This document shows positions 9,201 to 16,326 of a DNA stretch of 64,000 nucleotides, piece by piece (the stretch's first letter is position 1; every line of letters starts with the position of its first letter). Under the pieces are notes generated by a model. The model ran no database searches and had not been told where the DNA came from. It saw only the letters and a list, made by a program, of their open reading frames with translations. Source of the DNA: Gaoshiqia sp050178015 (GTDB lineage: Bacteria; Bacteroidota; Bacteroidia; Bacteroidales; Prolixibacteraceae). The translations under genes were made by a program, and so were the position numbers. Where the stretch lies: NCBI GenBank assembly GCA_050178015.1, contig JBFXGM010000023.1, positions 20,646-84,645 of the forward strand, in the 5' to 3' direction.

Positions 9201-10761
9201 GCTTGGGGCTAAGGTTGGTCCCTTTCAACAATTTCAGCACCAGGGTTTGCGGTGCTTCAATTCCATCCGACGAAAATTCGCCCACCTGGTAAGTTTTCCC
9301 ATTGGCCGTATAGTTGAAAGCGACGGCCAGCACTTCGTCGGCATTCAGGGCCGAGTTCAGCGAGATGTACCCCAAATTGAGATTGACGGTATATTCGGAT
9401 GCATTTAATTTACGTGCCTGCTCGATTTTTTCAAAGTCCTGCCCTCCCGAAAAACCGAACCCTGAGAAGGCGGCCATGGTTTTGGTAATCTGGGATACCT
9501 CCCGGATATCGCCGTAGTTGGTCGTCAGTTCTTCGTACATGCTGTTGGCGCCGTTGAAGGGGTACACATTTTCGGGGTAAGGCTGGCCGCCGGGGTCGCC
9601 GAAGCCGGGCACGCTGTTGTACAAATTTGAGGCATGTTCACCCAGGTCCATCAGCGCCAGGATGTTGCGCGCCTCGTTATAATTCCCGGATTTGTTGGTT
9701 ACCCAAACTTCAATTTTATTGATGGTGACCGACGAACGGATGACGGGCAACTGCGCCAGGGCCTCGTCGTAATGATCGCGAAAATACTGCGACAGGAAAA
9801 AGTGCCGGTTGGCATCGTAAGCCGAAGCTTTTACTTCGAACTGTGTTTTTTGCGCGCCGCCTTCCATCTCCACCACCTTGGTTTCGCCCTTGTTTTGCGA
9901 GAAAATGGTGGTCAGGTTCAGCTTCCCGAACTGCATTTCGGTTTTCACCCCAAACAAGTTGGTGCCGCCCGAAATCAGCGAACCGTTGAGCGGGAGCGAC
10001 ACGTTTCCGGCCTCAATTTTTTTGATGATGTCGTCTTCATCCCCCGAATAGTCCAGGTTCATTTTATTTTCGTAGTCGAAGGTGGCCTCAGTGTTGTAGT
10101 TCACGCGCATCTTCATTTTCTCGCCGATGCTCCCATTCACGTTCATCTGGATTTTTTGGTCGAAATCGAACGAAGGGGTCTTGCGCAGCCGCTCCGGGAT
10201 GGATGGGTTTTCGGTTGAATTCATCTGGTAGCCAAAGCTCACTTCCACATAACCTTGCGGACGCACATCAATCGTGTTTCCACCAAAAATTCGGTTGAAG
10301 GCCTCGCCGCCTACGGTCAGCCTGGGAATGAAAGTACCCTGGCTTTCCAAGTCGGCCTGACTGGCGCGTTGCCGCCAGTAGTTTCGGATGGAATTTTGAA
10401 AGTCGTACCGAACATATTCCTGTAACGACATGGTTTTGGGCAGCCGGTAGTCCATGTCGCCAATCTTTTCCTGAAAAATATACGTGCCTGTTACCGGGTC
10501 GTATTCCACCTGGGTTTTGATGTTCGATGGTTTTTGCAGGTAGAGGCCAGAACTGTCGCGGGCGCCGGGAGTTTCAAAAGCGGGTTTGTCGCGAAAAGGA
10601 TAAGGCAGTACCCCGGTCGTATCGATCTCAACCGAATCCGGCAATTGGGGAAAGGCAGCCGCGGAACGGAAGTGAAGGTTAACCGGCACGGAAGTCCAGC
10701 CCATAGCCATGATCCCTGAAAAAACAATCAAGAGCAGCGTATTTTTCAAGTATTTTTTCAA
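3238..10761 (-). CDS. sprA: SprA, translocon pore of the type IX secretion system
   Basis: This 2507-residue protein is SprA (Sov), the outer-membrane barrel of the type IX secretion system through which Bacteroidota export proteins with a C-terminal sorting domain. The size fits the family (about 2400 residues). It opens with a signal peptide (KKYLKNTLLLIVFSGIMAMGW), then long alternating beta-strand repeats, and ends in a barrel strand with terminal aromatic residues (NFGVSFRFTLEQ). The start codon is TTG at 10761: an in-frame stop lies a few codons upstream and the next ATG, at residue 18, would destroy the signal peptide. It follows ruvA by 19 bases in the order pdxA-ruvA-sprA. The other gld/por genes are not in this window. 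Confidence 0.95.
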   Translation of the reverse strand: MKKYLKNTLLLIVFSGIMAMGWTSVPVNLHFRSAAAFPQLPDSVEIDTTGVLPYPFRDKPAFETPGARDSSGLYLQKPSNIKTQVEYDPVTGTYIFQEKIGDMDYRLPKTMSLQEYVRYDFQNSIRNYWRQRASQADLESQGTFIPRLTVGGEAFNRIFGGNTIDVRPQGYVEVSFGYQMNSTENPSIPERLRKTPSFDFDQKIQMNVNGSIGEKMKMRVNYNTEATFDYENKMNLDYSGDEDDIIKKIEAGNVSLPLNGSLISGGTNLFGVKTEMQFGKLNLTTIFSQNKGETKVVEMEGGAQKTQFEVKASAYDANRHFFLSQYFRDHYDEALAQLPVIRSSVTINKIEVWVTNKSGNYNEARNILALMDLGEHASNLYNSVPGFGDPGGQPYPENVYPFNGANSMYEELTTNYGDIREVSQITKTMAAFSGFGFSGGQDFEKIEQARKLNASEYTVNLNLGYISLNSALNADEVLAVAFNYTANGKTYQVGEFSSDGIEAPQTLVLKLLKGTNLSPKLPTWKLMMKNIYNLNAYQLSSEEFILDVLYLNDSTGTYINYLPESNLQGHILLNVLNLDNLNSQLDPGRNGVFDFIEGVTVHSASGRIIFPSVEPFGRLLRDSIQGTAFAEKYVYQSLYDSTRTYAEQDASHNKYVLKGSYKGSSSSEISLGTFNLAQGSVKVTSGGITLVENIDYTVDYTLGRVKIINPAYLESGANLQISTESEDLFTVQRKTLIGTHANYAFSDNFNLGATILYMNERPLTQKVNYGDDPISNAMFGLDANYTTQSNLLTKLVDKLPFIETKEVSTVSVEAEVAQLVVGESGVTNSTVYIDDFESTQTSIDLRARQSWVLASTPQKQARFPEGDLDDELAYSFNRAKLAWYVIDPLFLRNTAQTPAHIRQDKEQLSDHLVREVYQREIFPDKDTEIGVPTNISVFDLAYYPEERGPYNFDTNPSPYSAGINPDGTLRQPETRWGGIMRKIETTDFESANVEYIEFWMMDPFVNDTLGLHEGGDLYFNLGDISEDMLKDSRKSFENGLPETDEIANVDTTVWGQVSNKTQITNSFVTDPEIIIRQDVGFDGLSDAHEQTFYSGYLQAVQNILDQDVLEEFLQDPSGDNYHYYRGSDFDAEEVGIRDRYKKYNGPEGNSVPASKSPESYTTSAYTLPDVEDINSDNTLNEYERYYQYRVSIRRQDMTLGNNYISDIRTARVELANGKVGEVKWYQFKVPVKQPEQVIGGISDFSSIRFMRMFLSQFSDPVFLRFATLELVRADWRRYTDKLELLDDGTGMNTQFDVSVVNIEENSDRKPVNYILPPGIDRVIDPSNAQLLQLNEQSLVLRATDLEQGDSRAAYKNIYLDFRQYKRLKLELHAEELDGYPVNDDELYFFMRIGSDYDNSYYEYEVPLKLTAPGLYNGNIEADRYAVWPEANRINIPLSLFTDVKLSRNEAMHQPGSTLRTSDVFEMIHEGWNDNKNYVKVKGNPNLGNVEVMMMGIRHKKTSEFNPGPKSVEVWANELRLSELDDNGGWAANLRVSTKLADLGSVVFAGRHRSVGFGSIDQSASERAMDALTEFDISSSLELGKFFPKEAQVRIPLYVGVSRSVSNPKYNPLDPDVTMKDALRRSSSSAEKDSIKKVAQDFSTRKSIVLNNVKVDKVSKSGKPRLYDPANFSASYSFNEEKERDINTKYSTEKSHRGALTYNFSTRPEVIEPFKNSKLLKGNAFKLVKDFNFYLLPTQISYRNELYRYYKEVQTRNISNPNLIIPLTVEKDFIWRRNFDIRYNLTRSLKVDFSSEGTARIDEPEGRINRGDDDYQIKKDSILTNLLNMGRPVLYHHVLNASYQVPINKFPLFNWITLTGRYQAMYDWTAGSLTDESVELGNVAENSRVMQGNGQFSMLNLYNKVPFLKEVNQRFVSQSRSARSSSSRAQAVEKVASGANGTRVKEVEYSGAVDLKANVPSLIDHKLKTREVQVQVYNERGMMVRGSVEIVNENQVRFTPVADLENAKLTVKGKRTLPETLPYKMALYSARTLMSVKTLAVTYSSSDGTVLPGFMPEPSLFGSGKYSPDPAMFGNIASTTAPGLPFLLGWQDDNFARDAALKGWITRDTTLNAPYTMSHNETFTFRADIEPLPFLRIDLTANRGKSENISEYYIFDTQTGNFNALNRTERGNFTMSVNTWKTAFSKMGEAEIEVSDAYQKMLDNRIVIARRLAARRVPNPAEGYDPQMVNPQTGYPLGYGPTSQQVMIPAFIAAYTGQSAEKVALEPFPSLKYMRPNWRITYDGVVSKIKGLSKVAKSINLNHSYRSSYNVGSYLTNLSYDDAFYGDGFSYVTNLLNGDFVNQYDINSVSITEQLNPLINIDVTWLNDMSTRVEIKRARNLTLNFANNQLTEVLSNEVSFGFGYRFQRMDLIIKTKNSQKAYSNDLNIRADLSFRKNKTLLRKLMENDNQLTAGQNAITIKTTADYMLSDRFQLRLYYDKVINEPFTSSAFPTATTNFGVSFRFTLEQ

Positions 10762-10780
10762 TGCCGCTATTTTTCAATGT

Positions 10781-11365
10781 TTACAGGCCTTTCAGAGCCA
10801 TCTTTATCATTTGTTCAACCGTTAGTGCCGGATTTGCTTTCAGGATATTATCAAGTTCTTTCTCAACGTTTTTCCGGGCAAATCCGAGCATAACTAAAGC
10901 TGATAACGCTTCATCGCGTATTGTATTGTTTGCCGGGGAGATTAAAATCTGGTCGCTGGCCGGGGTTTTGCCGATTTTGTCCTTCAGGTCGATGATGACC
11001 CGTTGGGCCGTTTTGGCGCCAATTCCCTTGATGCTTTTCAGCAAATTGACGTTCTCTTCGAGTATGGCTTTACGTATTTCATCCGGGGTGAGCGATGAGA
11101 GCATCATCAGCGCAGTGCTGGAGCCAATTCCATTGACAGAGATCAGCAGCCGAAATAACTCGCGCTCGGAAAAACTGGCAAAGCCGTACAGCAGGTGGGC
11201 ATCTTCGCGCACCACTTGGTGCAAGTACAGTTTGGCCTGTTCTTTCCCGTTGATAGCGGAATAGGTATTCAACGAAATGTGGATAAAATAACCGACAGCC
11301 CCTGCTTCAATAACGGCATTGGCAGGTGTCAGCCCGGCTATTTTACCCTGAATATATTCAAACAT
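10781..11365 (-). CDS. ruvA: Holliday junction branch migration protein RuvA
   Basis: A 194-residue protein of standard RuvA length. It opens with MFEYIQGKIAGLTPANAVIEAGAVGYFIHIS, the N-terminal OB-fold, continues with helix-hairpin-helix motifs (ISVNGIGSSTALMMLSSL and LKSIKGIGAKTAQRVIIDL) and ends with the small C-terminal domain that contacts RuvB. RuvA binds four-way junctions as a tetramer and loads the RuvB motor; neither ruvB nor ruvC is in the window. It lies 12 bases downstream of pdxA and 19 upstream of sprA, so the three genes are probably one transcript. Confidence 0.95.
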   Translation of the reverse strand: MFEYIQGKIAGLTPANAVIEAGAVGYFIHISLNTYSAINGKEQAKLYLHQVVREDAHLLYGFASFSERELFRLLISVNGIGSSTALMMLSSLTPDEIRKAILEENVNLLKSIKGIGAKTAQRVIIDLKDKIGKTPASDQILISPANNTIRDEALSALVMLGFARKNVEKELDNILKANPALTVEQMIKMALKGL

Positions 11366-11377
11366 AACCGATCAGAA

Positions 11378-12475
11378 TTAGATGGTTGGTTCCTCGTCAA
11401 CAAAGTCAACACTCTCGTCCACCTGGTTGGGGTTGATTTCGTATTTTTTAAGTGGATTTTTGCTGATTTCCTTGTACAACTCGCGGTTTTTATGGATATC
11501 GATGGCCAGGTACAGCGCTTCGCGGAACGACTCGGGCGACGCTTTTCCTTCGCCGGCAATATCGAACGCCGTGCCATGAGCCGGGGAGGTGCGGATGAAC
11601 GGCAATCCGGCGGTGTAATTCACCCCGCGCTCAAACGAAATTACCTTGAATGGGGTGAGTCCCTGGTCGTGGTACATGGCCAGAACAGCATCAAACTTGG
11701 TATAGTCGCCCGAACCAAAAAAGCCGTCGCTGGGGTACGGTCCAATCGCCAGGATTCCTTCATTTTTAGCTTTCTCAATGGCCGGGATGATGATGTCGTT
11801 TTCTTCGTTCCCGAGCAGGCCACCGTCGCCGGCGTGCGGGTTCAGTCCCAGCACGGCAATGCGCGGTTTTTTGATACTGAAGTCCTGTTCCAATGCGCTG
11901 GCGATGATCCGTAATTTGTTTACGATCGCCTCCTTGGTGATCAGGCTGGTCACTTTGCCCAGCGGTACGTGGGTGGTTACCACGCCGATTTTCATCATTT
12001 CGCTCACCATCAGCATCAGGTAGTTTTTCGAGCCGAACTGCTCGGCCAAAAACTCGGTGTGCCCGGGAAAGTTGAATTTTTCGCTTTGGATGTTGTCCTT
12101 GCTGATGGGGGCGGTCACCAGCGCGTCAATGGCCCCTGCTTTCAGGTCGTTTACAGCAGCTTCGAGCGACATGTACGAGGCCTCGCCGGCCACATCCGAA
12201 ATTTTACCCAGCTCCACGCGAATGTTGTCGTCGATACAGTTGATGATGTTGGCTTTGCGCGGATCGGCCTCACCGGCATCGCGCACTGTGTGGAAGTTAA
12301 AGCTTTCCATGTTCAGCGCCTTCCGGTGGTAGGCAGCTACTTTGGGCGACCCGTACACTATCGGCGTACACATTTCGAGAATGCGCGGATCGCTCAACGT
12401 CTTCATAATCACCTCGTAACCAATCCCATTGATATCACCTTGTGAAATACCAATCTTTATTTTGTTTTTGCTCAT
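11378..12475 (-). CDS. pdxA: 4-hydroxythreonine-4-phosphate dehydrogenase
   Basis: PdxA oxidises 4-phosphohydroxy-L-threonine with NAD in the DXP-dependent route to pyridoxal phosphate. The protein (365 residues from the ATG at 12475, MSKNKIKIGISQGDINGIG) is somewhat longer than the usual 330, with an acidic C-terminal tail (NQVDESVDFVDEEPTI). Family features are visible: the opening GISQGDINGIGYEV, the metal-binding histidine segments FNFPGHTEFLAE and MYHDQGLTPFK, and RTSPAHGTAFDIAG. Sixteen further in-frame codons upstream have no support. It heads the pdxA-ruvA-sprA transcript. Confidence 0.93.
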   Translation of the reverse strand: MSKNKIKIGISQGDINGIGYEVIMKTLSDPRILEMCTPIVYGSPKVAAYHRKALNMESFNFHTVRDAGEADPRKANIINCIDDNIRVELGKISDVAGEASYMSLEAAVNDLKAGAIDALVTAPISKDNIQSEKFNFPGHTEFLAEQFGSKNYLMLMVSEMMKIGVVTTHVPLGKVTSLITKEAIVNKLRIIASALEQDFSIKKPRIAVLGLNPHAGDGGLLGNEENDIIIPAIEKAKNEGILAIGPYPSDGFFGSGDYTKFDAVLAMYHDQGLTPFKVISFERGVNYTAGLPFIRTSPAHGTAFDIAGEGKASPESFREALYLAIDIHKNRELYKEISKNPLKKYEINPNQVDESVDFVDEEPTI

Positions 12476-12618
12476 GTTGAATTTCTTATTTGAAAGATAT
12501 TTATAAAAGACACCTGAGGGCACAAATGGATGTGCCGTGTAAATTTAATCCATAAATCGACTTTATCAAAACGGATTTTAGATCACGCAACGACTTCGCA
12601 TGAACCTGCTGGCTACGC

Positions 12619-13152
12619 TTATTCCCCGGATTTTCCGAAAACATTCCGTGAGATTTTGTCCCATTGCAATTCCGCTGCGGGCTTTCCCGCGCGTACCTGC
12701 GCCGGATAGCCTACGGCAATGATGCTCAACACCCGCAGATGGGCCGGAATGCCCAACAATTCATGCACATAGGCTTCGGCGCTGAGGGTATCGCTGTGTG
12801 CCCGGTTACGGATTTGCACCCAGCAACTGCCCAACTCCAGTGATTGAGCGGTAAGTTGCAACAGGATGGAGGCGATGGAGCAATCTTCTACCCAAACATC
12901 ACTTTTACTTTCGTCGGCCACTACCACCACGGCTAATGGCGCCCCCTCCAGAAACCTGGAGCCATGCGGTTTGCAGGCCGCCAACTGTCCGATCAGCTCC
13001 GGGCGGTCAACAAAAACGAATTCCCAGGCATTGCTGTTTTTCGACGATGGGGAACGCAACAGAGCCTCCTCCAGCAGGGTGATTTTTTCAGGCTCGATGG
13101 CTTGCGGGGTAAATTTCCGGATGCTTCGCCGGTGGCGGATCAAGTCAATCAT
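12619..13152 (-). CDS. nitroreductase family protein
   Basis: A 177-residue FMN-dependent nitroreductase-like protein. The N-terminal flavin-binding signature RHRRSIRKFTPQAI (residues 6-19), the LRSPSSKNSNAWEFVFV segment and the C-terminal IAVGYPAQVR are typical of the small, dimeric Bacteroidota members of this superfamily, which use NAD(P)H to reduce quinones, flavins or nitro compounds. The physiological substrate cannot be told. It lies 18 bases downstream of wbpB and is probably cotranscribed with the wbp genes, although no sugar-nucleotide role is known for the family. Confidence 0.85.
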   Translation of the reverse strand: MIDLIRHRRSIRKFTPQAIEPEKITLLEEALLRSPSSKNSNAWEFVFVDRPELIGQLAACKPHGSRFLEGAPLAVVVVADESKSDVWVEDCSIASILLQLTAQSLELGSCWVQIRNRAHSDTLSAEAYVHELLGIPAHLRVLSIIAVGYPAQVRAGKPAAELQWDKISRNVFGKSGE

Positions 13153-13170
13153 TTTTCTTGCTCTTTGCGT

Positions 13171-14112
13171 TTAACGTTCTTTTAAAAACGGATGATAATC
13201 ACCAACTGTGCCAACAGGCCGGGAGTTACGGATTTCGTGCGTCAGCAGGATGCACGGCGCAGCCTCCTGCAGCCCAAAGCCTTTGCCCGAAAGGATTTGC
13301 CGGTACGATTCGGTGTGCAGATCGGAAAAGCCATCACTGAATTCGATCTCCTGCCCTTCCATCGTCATGGAACGATAGGTGCGTAATCCTTTATGTTTGG
13401 CTTCTGTTGGAATATCGTTGTAGTCAAGGCTCAGGAACCAGCGCACCCGTGCAGTTTTCAGTTCCAGCAACCCGGCGGCCTTGTCGTGTTGGCGCAGGTG
13501 GACGGTGCTGTGTTGCACATCGCCGAAGATCCAGTTCAGCATGTCGAAAAAATGGATACCGATATTGGCGGCTATTCCGCCCGATTTATCCACATCGCCC
13601 TTCCAGCTTTTGAAGTACCATTTGCCGCGCGGGGTAATATAGGTCAGATCGATGTCGTGAACCTGGCCGGCAGGGCCATTTTTGACCTTCTCATACAGAG
13701 AGGCAATAGTAGGGTGCAGGCGCAGTTGCAGGATATTGAAGACTTTTTTCCCGGTCTCACATTCTGCCTTTTCAACAGCCGCGATTTCTTCCGGATATAA
13801 AACCAGGGGTTTTTCACAAATGGCAAACGCCTGGTGATGCAGGGCCGATTGAATATGTTCAGCATGCAGGTAATTTGGCGAGCAGATGCTGATATAATCG
13901 ATCGGATGAGGTGTTTTTTGTAATCCGGTGACCAACGGTTCAAACGAGTTACAGTCCAGGAAAAACTCCGCCTCAGGGAAGAAACTGTCCAGGCGGCCCA
14001 TCACGTCAAACGGATCGACGGCAGCCACCAGCCGGTTTCCGGTTTCCTGAATGGCCCTCAGGTGTTTCCTGGCAATGTGCCCGGCGGCGCCAATCAACGC
14101 GAAGTCCTTCAT
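13171..14112 (-). CDS. wbpB: UDP-GlcNAcA 3-dehydrogenase, WbpB/WlbA type
   Basis: A 313-residue Gfo/Idh/MocA oxidoreductase. The start MKDFALIGAAGHIARKHLRAI (Rossmann nucleotide-binding segment), the motif ICEKPLV with Lys101, and LTYITPRGKWYFKSWKGD closely resemble WlbA of Bordetella and WbpB of Pseudomonas, which oxidise C3 of UDP-N-acetylglucosaminuronic acid. The step provides the 3-keto sugar for the aminotransferase WbpE. The gene follows wbpA by two bases and sits with wbpD and wbpE, which makes the assignment firm. It is the second enzyme of the route to UDP-2,3-diacetamido-2,3-dideoxyglucuronate. Confidence 0.9.
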   Translation of the reverse strand: MKDFALIGAAGHIARKHLRAIQETGNRLVAAVDPFDVMGRLDSFFPEAEFFLDCNSFEPLVTGLQKTPHPIDYISICSPNYLHAEHIQSALHHQAFAICEKPLVLYPEEIAAVEKAECETGKKVFNILQLRLHPTIASLYEKVKNGPAGQVHDIDLTYITPRGKWYFKSWKGDVDKSGGIAANIGIHFFDMLNWIFGDVQHSTVHLRQHDKAAGLLELKTARVRWFLSLDYNDIPTEAKHKGLRTYRSMTMEGQEIEFSDGFSDLHTESYRQILSGKGFGLQEAAPCILLTHEIRNSRPVGTVGDYHPFLKER

Positions 14113-14114
14113 AA

Positions 14115-15425
14115 CTATAACTTGTAAACTTTTTCGGAAGGTTGTTTGATCGCATTGCGCAGATCAACCACCAGCCTGGCGTTTTCGAGAATGAATTCGG
14201 GCTCAAACCCGTCGTGATTGGTGCTGATGACCACACAGTCCACTTCATGCAGCAGTTCAGCCGACAGGCCTGCTGACCGGAGAACGCGGCCATCCTCGGT
14301 TTTCAATTCCGGGATAAAGGGGTCGTGGTACTGCACCAATCCGCCTTTCTTGGCCACTTCGTCCATAATTCTCAGGGAAGGCGATTCGCGAGCATCGTCG
14401 ATATTGGGTTTGTAGGCCACGCCCAGGAACAGGATCTTGCTGCCGTTGATCGATTTTTTGTGGCGGTTGAGGGCCGAAGTGATTTTGATGGTCATGCGAT
14501 GCCCCATCATGTTGTTGATGTGCCCGGCAGTGTGGATCATGCTCAGGTCGAAACCGAACTTTTTGGCAATGTGCTCCAGGTAAAACGGATCGAGCGGGAT
14601 GCAGTGTCCGCCGATGCCCGGCCCCGGGTAAAAAGCCTGAAAACCATACGGTTTGGTTTTGGCCGCCTCAATCACTTCCCAAATGTTAATGTCCATCTTC
14701 CCGCACAGCAGGGCCAACTCGTTGATCAGGCTGATGTTGATCAGCCGGTAGGTGTTTTCCAGTATTTTCACCATCTCGGCCACGCGAGGCGAGCTCACCG
14801 TGTACACCGAGTCGATGGCCTTTTTATAGACGGCCTGGCCAATTTCCAGCCCGTCGGGGGTGAGGGCGCCCAGTACTTTTGGTGTATTCCGGGTACCATA
14901 TTGCTTGTTCCCAGGGTCAACGCGCTCGGGCGAAAAGGCCAGCCAAAAGTCTTCACCATGTTTCATGCCCGATTTTTCTTCCAGAATGGGCAGGATGAAA
15001 CTCTCGGTGGTGGTGGGATAAGTGGTACTTTCGAGGCACACAAAAGTACCGGGTTTCATGTATTGCCCGATGGCCTCGCACGAATCCTGAATGTAGCTCA
15101 TATCCGGCTTTTTGAAGATGTCGAGCGGCGTGGGCACACAAATCAGGATGGCGTCGCATCCGGCCAGTCTGCTAAAATCGGTAGTTGCCGAAAGACGACC
15201 GCTTTCCACCACCTGGGTCAGGTCTTCCTCTTTCACATCGCTGATGTAGTTTTGAGCTGAATTCACCTTCCGGGCCTTTTCGTCTGATTTCTCGAAACCC
15301 ACCACTGAAACGCCTTCCAAGGCAAAGCTCACCGCAAGGGGCAGGCCCACATAACCCAATCCAATCACACCCACCAGCTCTTCCGAGCGGGCGATCTTCT
15401 GCAACATATTTTCTTTCAAACTCAT
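14115..15425 (-). CDS. wbpA: UDP-N-acetylglucosamine 6-dehydrogenase, WbpA type
   Basis: The 436-residue protein belongs to the UDP-glucose/GDP-mannose dehydrogenase family and should oxidise UDP-GlcNAc to UDP-GlcNAcA in two NAD-dependent steps. Visible are the NAD-binding motif GVIGLGYVGLPLAV (residues 19-32), the central helix ENTYRLINISLINELALLC, and the catalytic cysteine 275 in GPGIGGHCIPLDP. WbpA rather than WbpO/WecC activity is inferred from the adjacent wbpB, wbpD and wbpE. The start overlaps the wbpD stop by four bases (ATGA type), so translation is coupled. An alternative ATG at codon 7 exists. Confidence 0.9.
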   Translation of the reverse strand: MSLKENMLQKIARSEELVGVIGLGYVGLPLAVSFALEGVSVVGFEKSDEKARKVNSAQNYISDVKEEDLTQVVESGRLSATTDFSRLAGCDAILICVPTPLDIFKKPDMSYIQDSCEAIGQYMKPGTFVCLESTTYPTTTESFILPILEEKSGMKHGEDFWLAFSPERVDPGNKQYGTRNTPKVLGALTPDGLEIGQAVYKKAIDSVYTVSSPRVAEMVKILENTYRLINISLINELALLCGKMDINIWEVIEAAKTKPYGFQAFYPGPGIGGHCIPLDPFYLEHIAKKFGFDLSMIHTAGHINNMMGHRMTIKITSALNRHKKSINGSKILFLGVAYKPNIDDARESPSLRIMDEVAKKGGLVQYHDPFIPELKTEDGRVLRSAGLSAELLHEVDCVVISTNHDGFEPEFILENARLVVDLRNAIKQPSEKVYKL

Positions 15426-15991
15426 CCTGCAATAATTTCAAGTTGATGATTCATCAATCGGTATTTTTCGCCGGTTTCCGGGCAAACCAGATCATCGCCG
15501 AGCACGGTGCCCGATCGGCTTACCCAGCCTTTTTGCCGAGCCGGAATGCCCACCATCAGCGCAAACGGTTTTACGTCTTTGGTAACCACTGCCCCCGCCC
15601 CGATCATGGCATAACGGCCAATGGTGACCCCACAAACCAGCGTGGCATTGGCGCCAATGGTTGCACCCTGCATCACCCGGGTTTCGCGGTACTCCGCTTT
15701 TCGCTCCACAAATGCGCGGGGATTCACCACGTTGGTGAACACACAACCGGGGCCGCAAAATACGTCATCTTCCAATATAACCGCATCATAAACGCTCACA
15801 TTGTTCTGAATTTTTACCCGGTTGCCGATAACGGCCTTTCCGCCCACATACACATTTTGCCCCAAAACACAGTCTTCGCCAATCTGTGCGCCGCGCATTA
15901 CATGAGAGAAATGCCAGATCCGGGTGCCGTTACCAATCACGGCGCCCTCGTCAATACAAACTGTTTCGTGTGCAAAGTAGTTTTCCATCAT
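15422..15991 (-). CDS. wbpD: UDP-GlcNAc3NA N-acetyltransferase, WbpD type
   Basis: A left-handed beta-helix acetyltransferase of about 189 residues built on hexapeptide repeats (IGNGTRIWHFSHV, IGEDCVLGQNVYVG, VIGNRVKIQNNVSVYDAV). The segment FCGPGCVFTNVVNPRAFVERK and IGAGAVVTKDVKPFALMVGIPARQKGW are characteristic of WbpD/WlbB, which acetylate the 3-amino group of UDP-GlcNAc3NA. Two adjacent ATGs (15991, 15988) are possible starts; a TTG further upstream lies within the repeat array and is not used here. It is separated from the upstream wbpE by about 335 bases rich in inverted repeats, which is odd for an otherwise tightly packed operon. Confidence 0.9.
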   Translation of the reverse strand: MMENYFAHETVCIDEGAVIGNGTRIWHFSHVMRGAQIGEDCVLGQNVYVGGKAVIGNRVKIQNNVSVYDAVILEDDVFCGPGCVFTNVVNPRAFVERKAEYRETRVMQGATIGANATLVCGVTIGRYAMIGAGAVVTKDVKPFALMVGIPARQKGWVSRSGTVLGDDLVCPETGEKYRLMNHQLEIIAG

Positions 15992-16003
15992 TTGAGCTAT
16001 TTC

Positions 16004-16316
16004 ACGCAAAGCCGCAAAGTCGCAAAGATTTTATTTTCTCATCCTTTTCTCTGCGGTGATTTGAGTTTCAAGCCTCAAGCCTCAAGCTTTCCATCTCAAA
16101 TCGTTAATCTTTAATCATTAATCGCAAATTTCTCTGCTCCTCTGTGCCTCCGCGGTTTCTGTTCTTTACCGCAGAGTCGCGGAGCCGCAAAGTTTTTATT
16201 TTTCTAATCTCATTTTTACGTTACTCCTATGCGATTTTATTTTTACCGCAAAGACACAGAGTCGCAAAGATTTAATTTTTCTCTTTTATTTCTTTGCGCC
16301 TCCGCGCCTCTGCGGT
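16004..16316. repeat. cluster of 25-base inverted repeats between wbpE and wbpD
   Basis: The region carries several versions of one 25-base unit of the form ACCGCAAAG...CGCAAAG and its reverse complement. One pair is 16132-16156 with 16168-16192 (loop 11); the other is 16245-16269 with 16292-16316 (loop 22). A further partial copy is at 16004-16027. Between them lies a 7-base tandem repeat (CAAGCCT, about 16072-16092). No reading frame is present. Such units are familiar dispersed intergenic repeats in Bacteroidota. Confidence 0.7.
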
Positions 16317-16326
16317 TTTACAGTCA

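Noticed and set aside
16004..16316. CRISPR array in the repeat cluster
   Set aside because: The units are inverted and diverged, spacing is irregular, and no cas genes are near. No CRISPR array is seen anywhere in the window.
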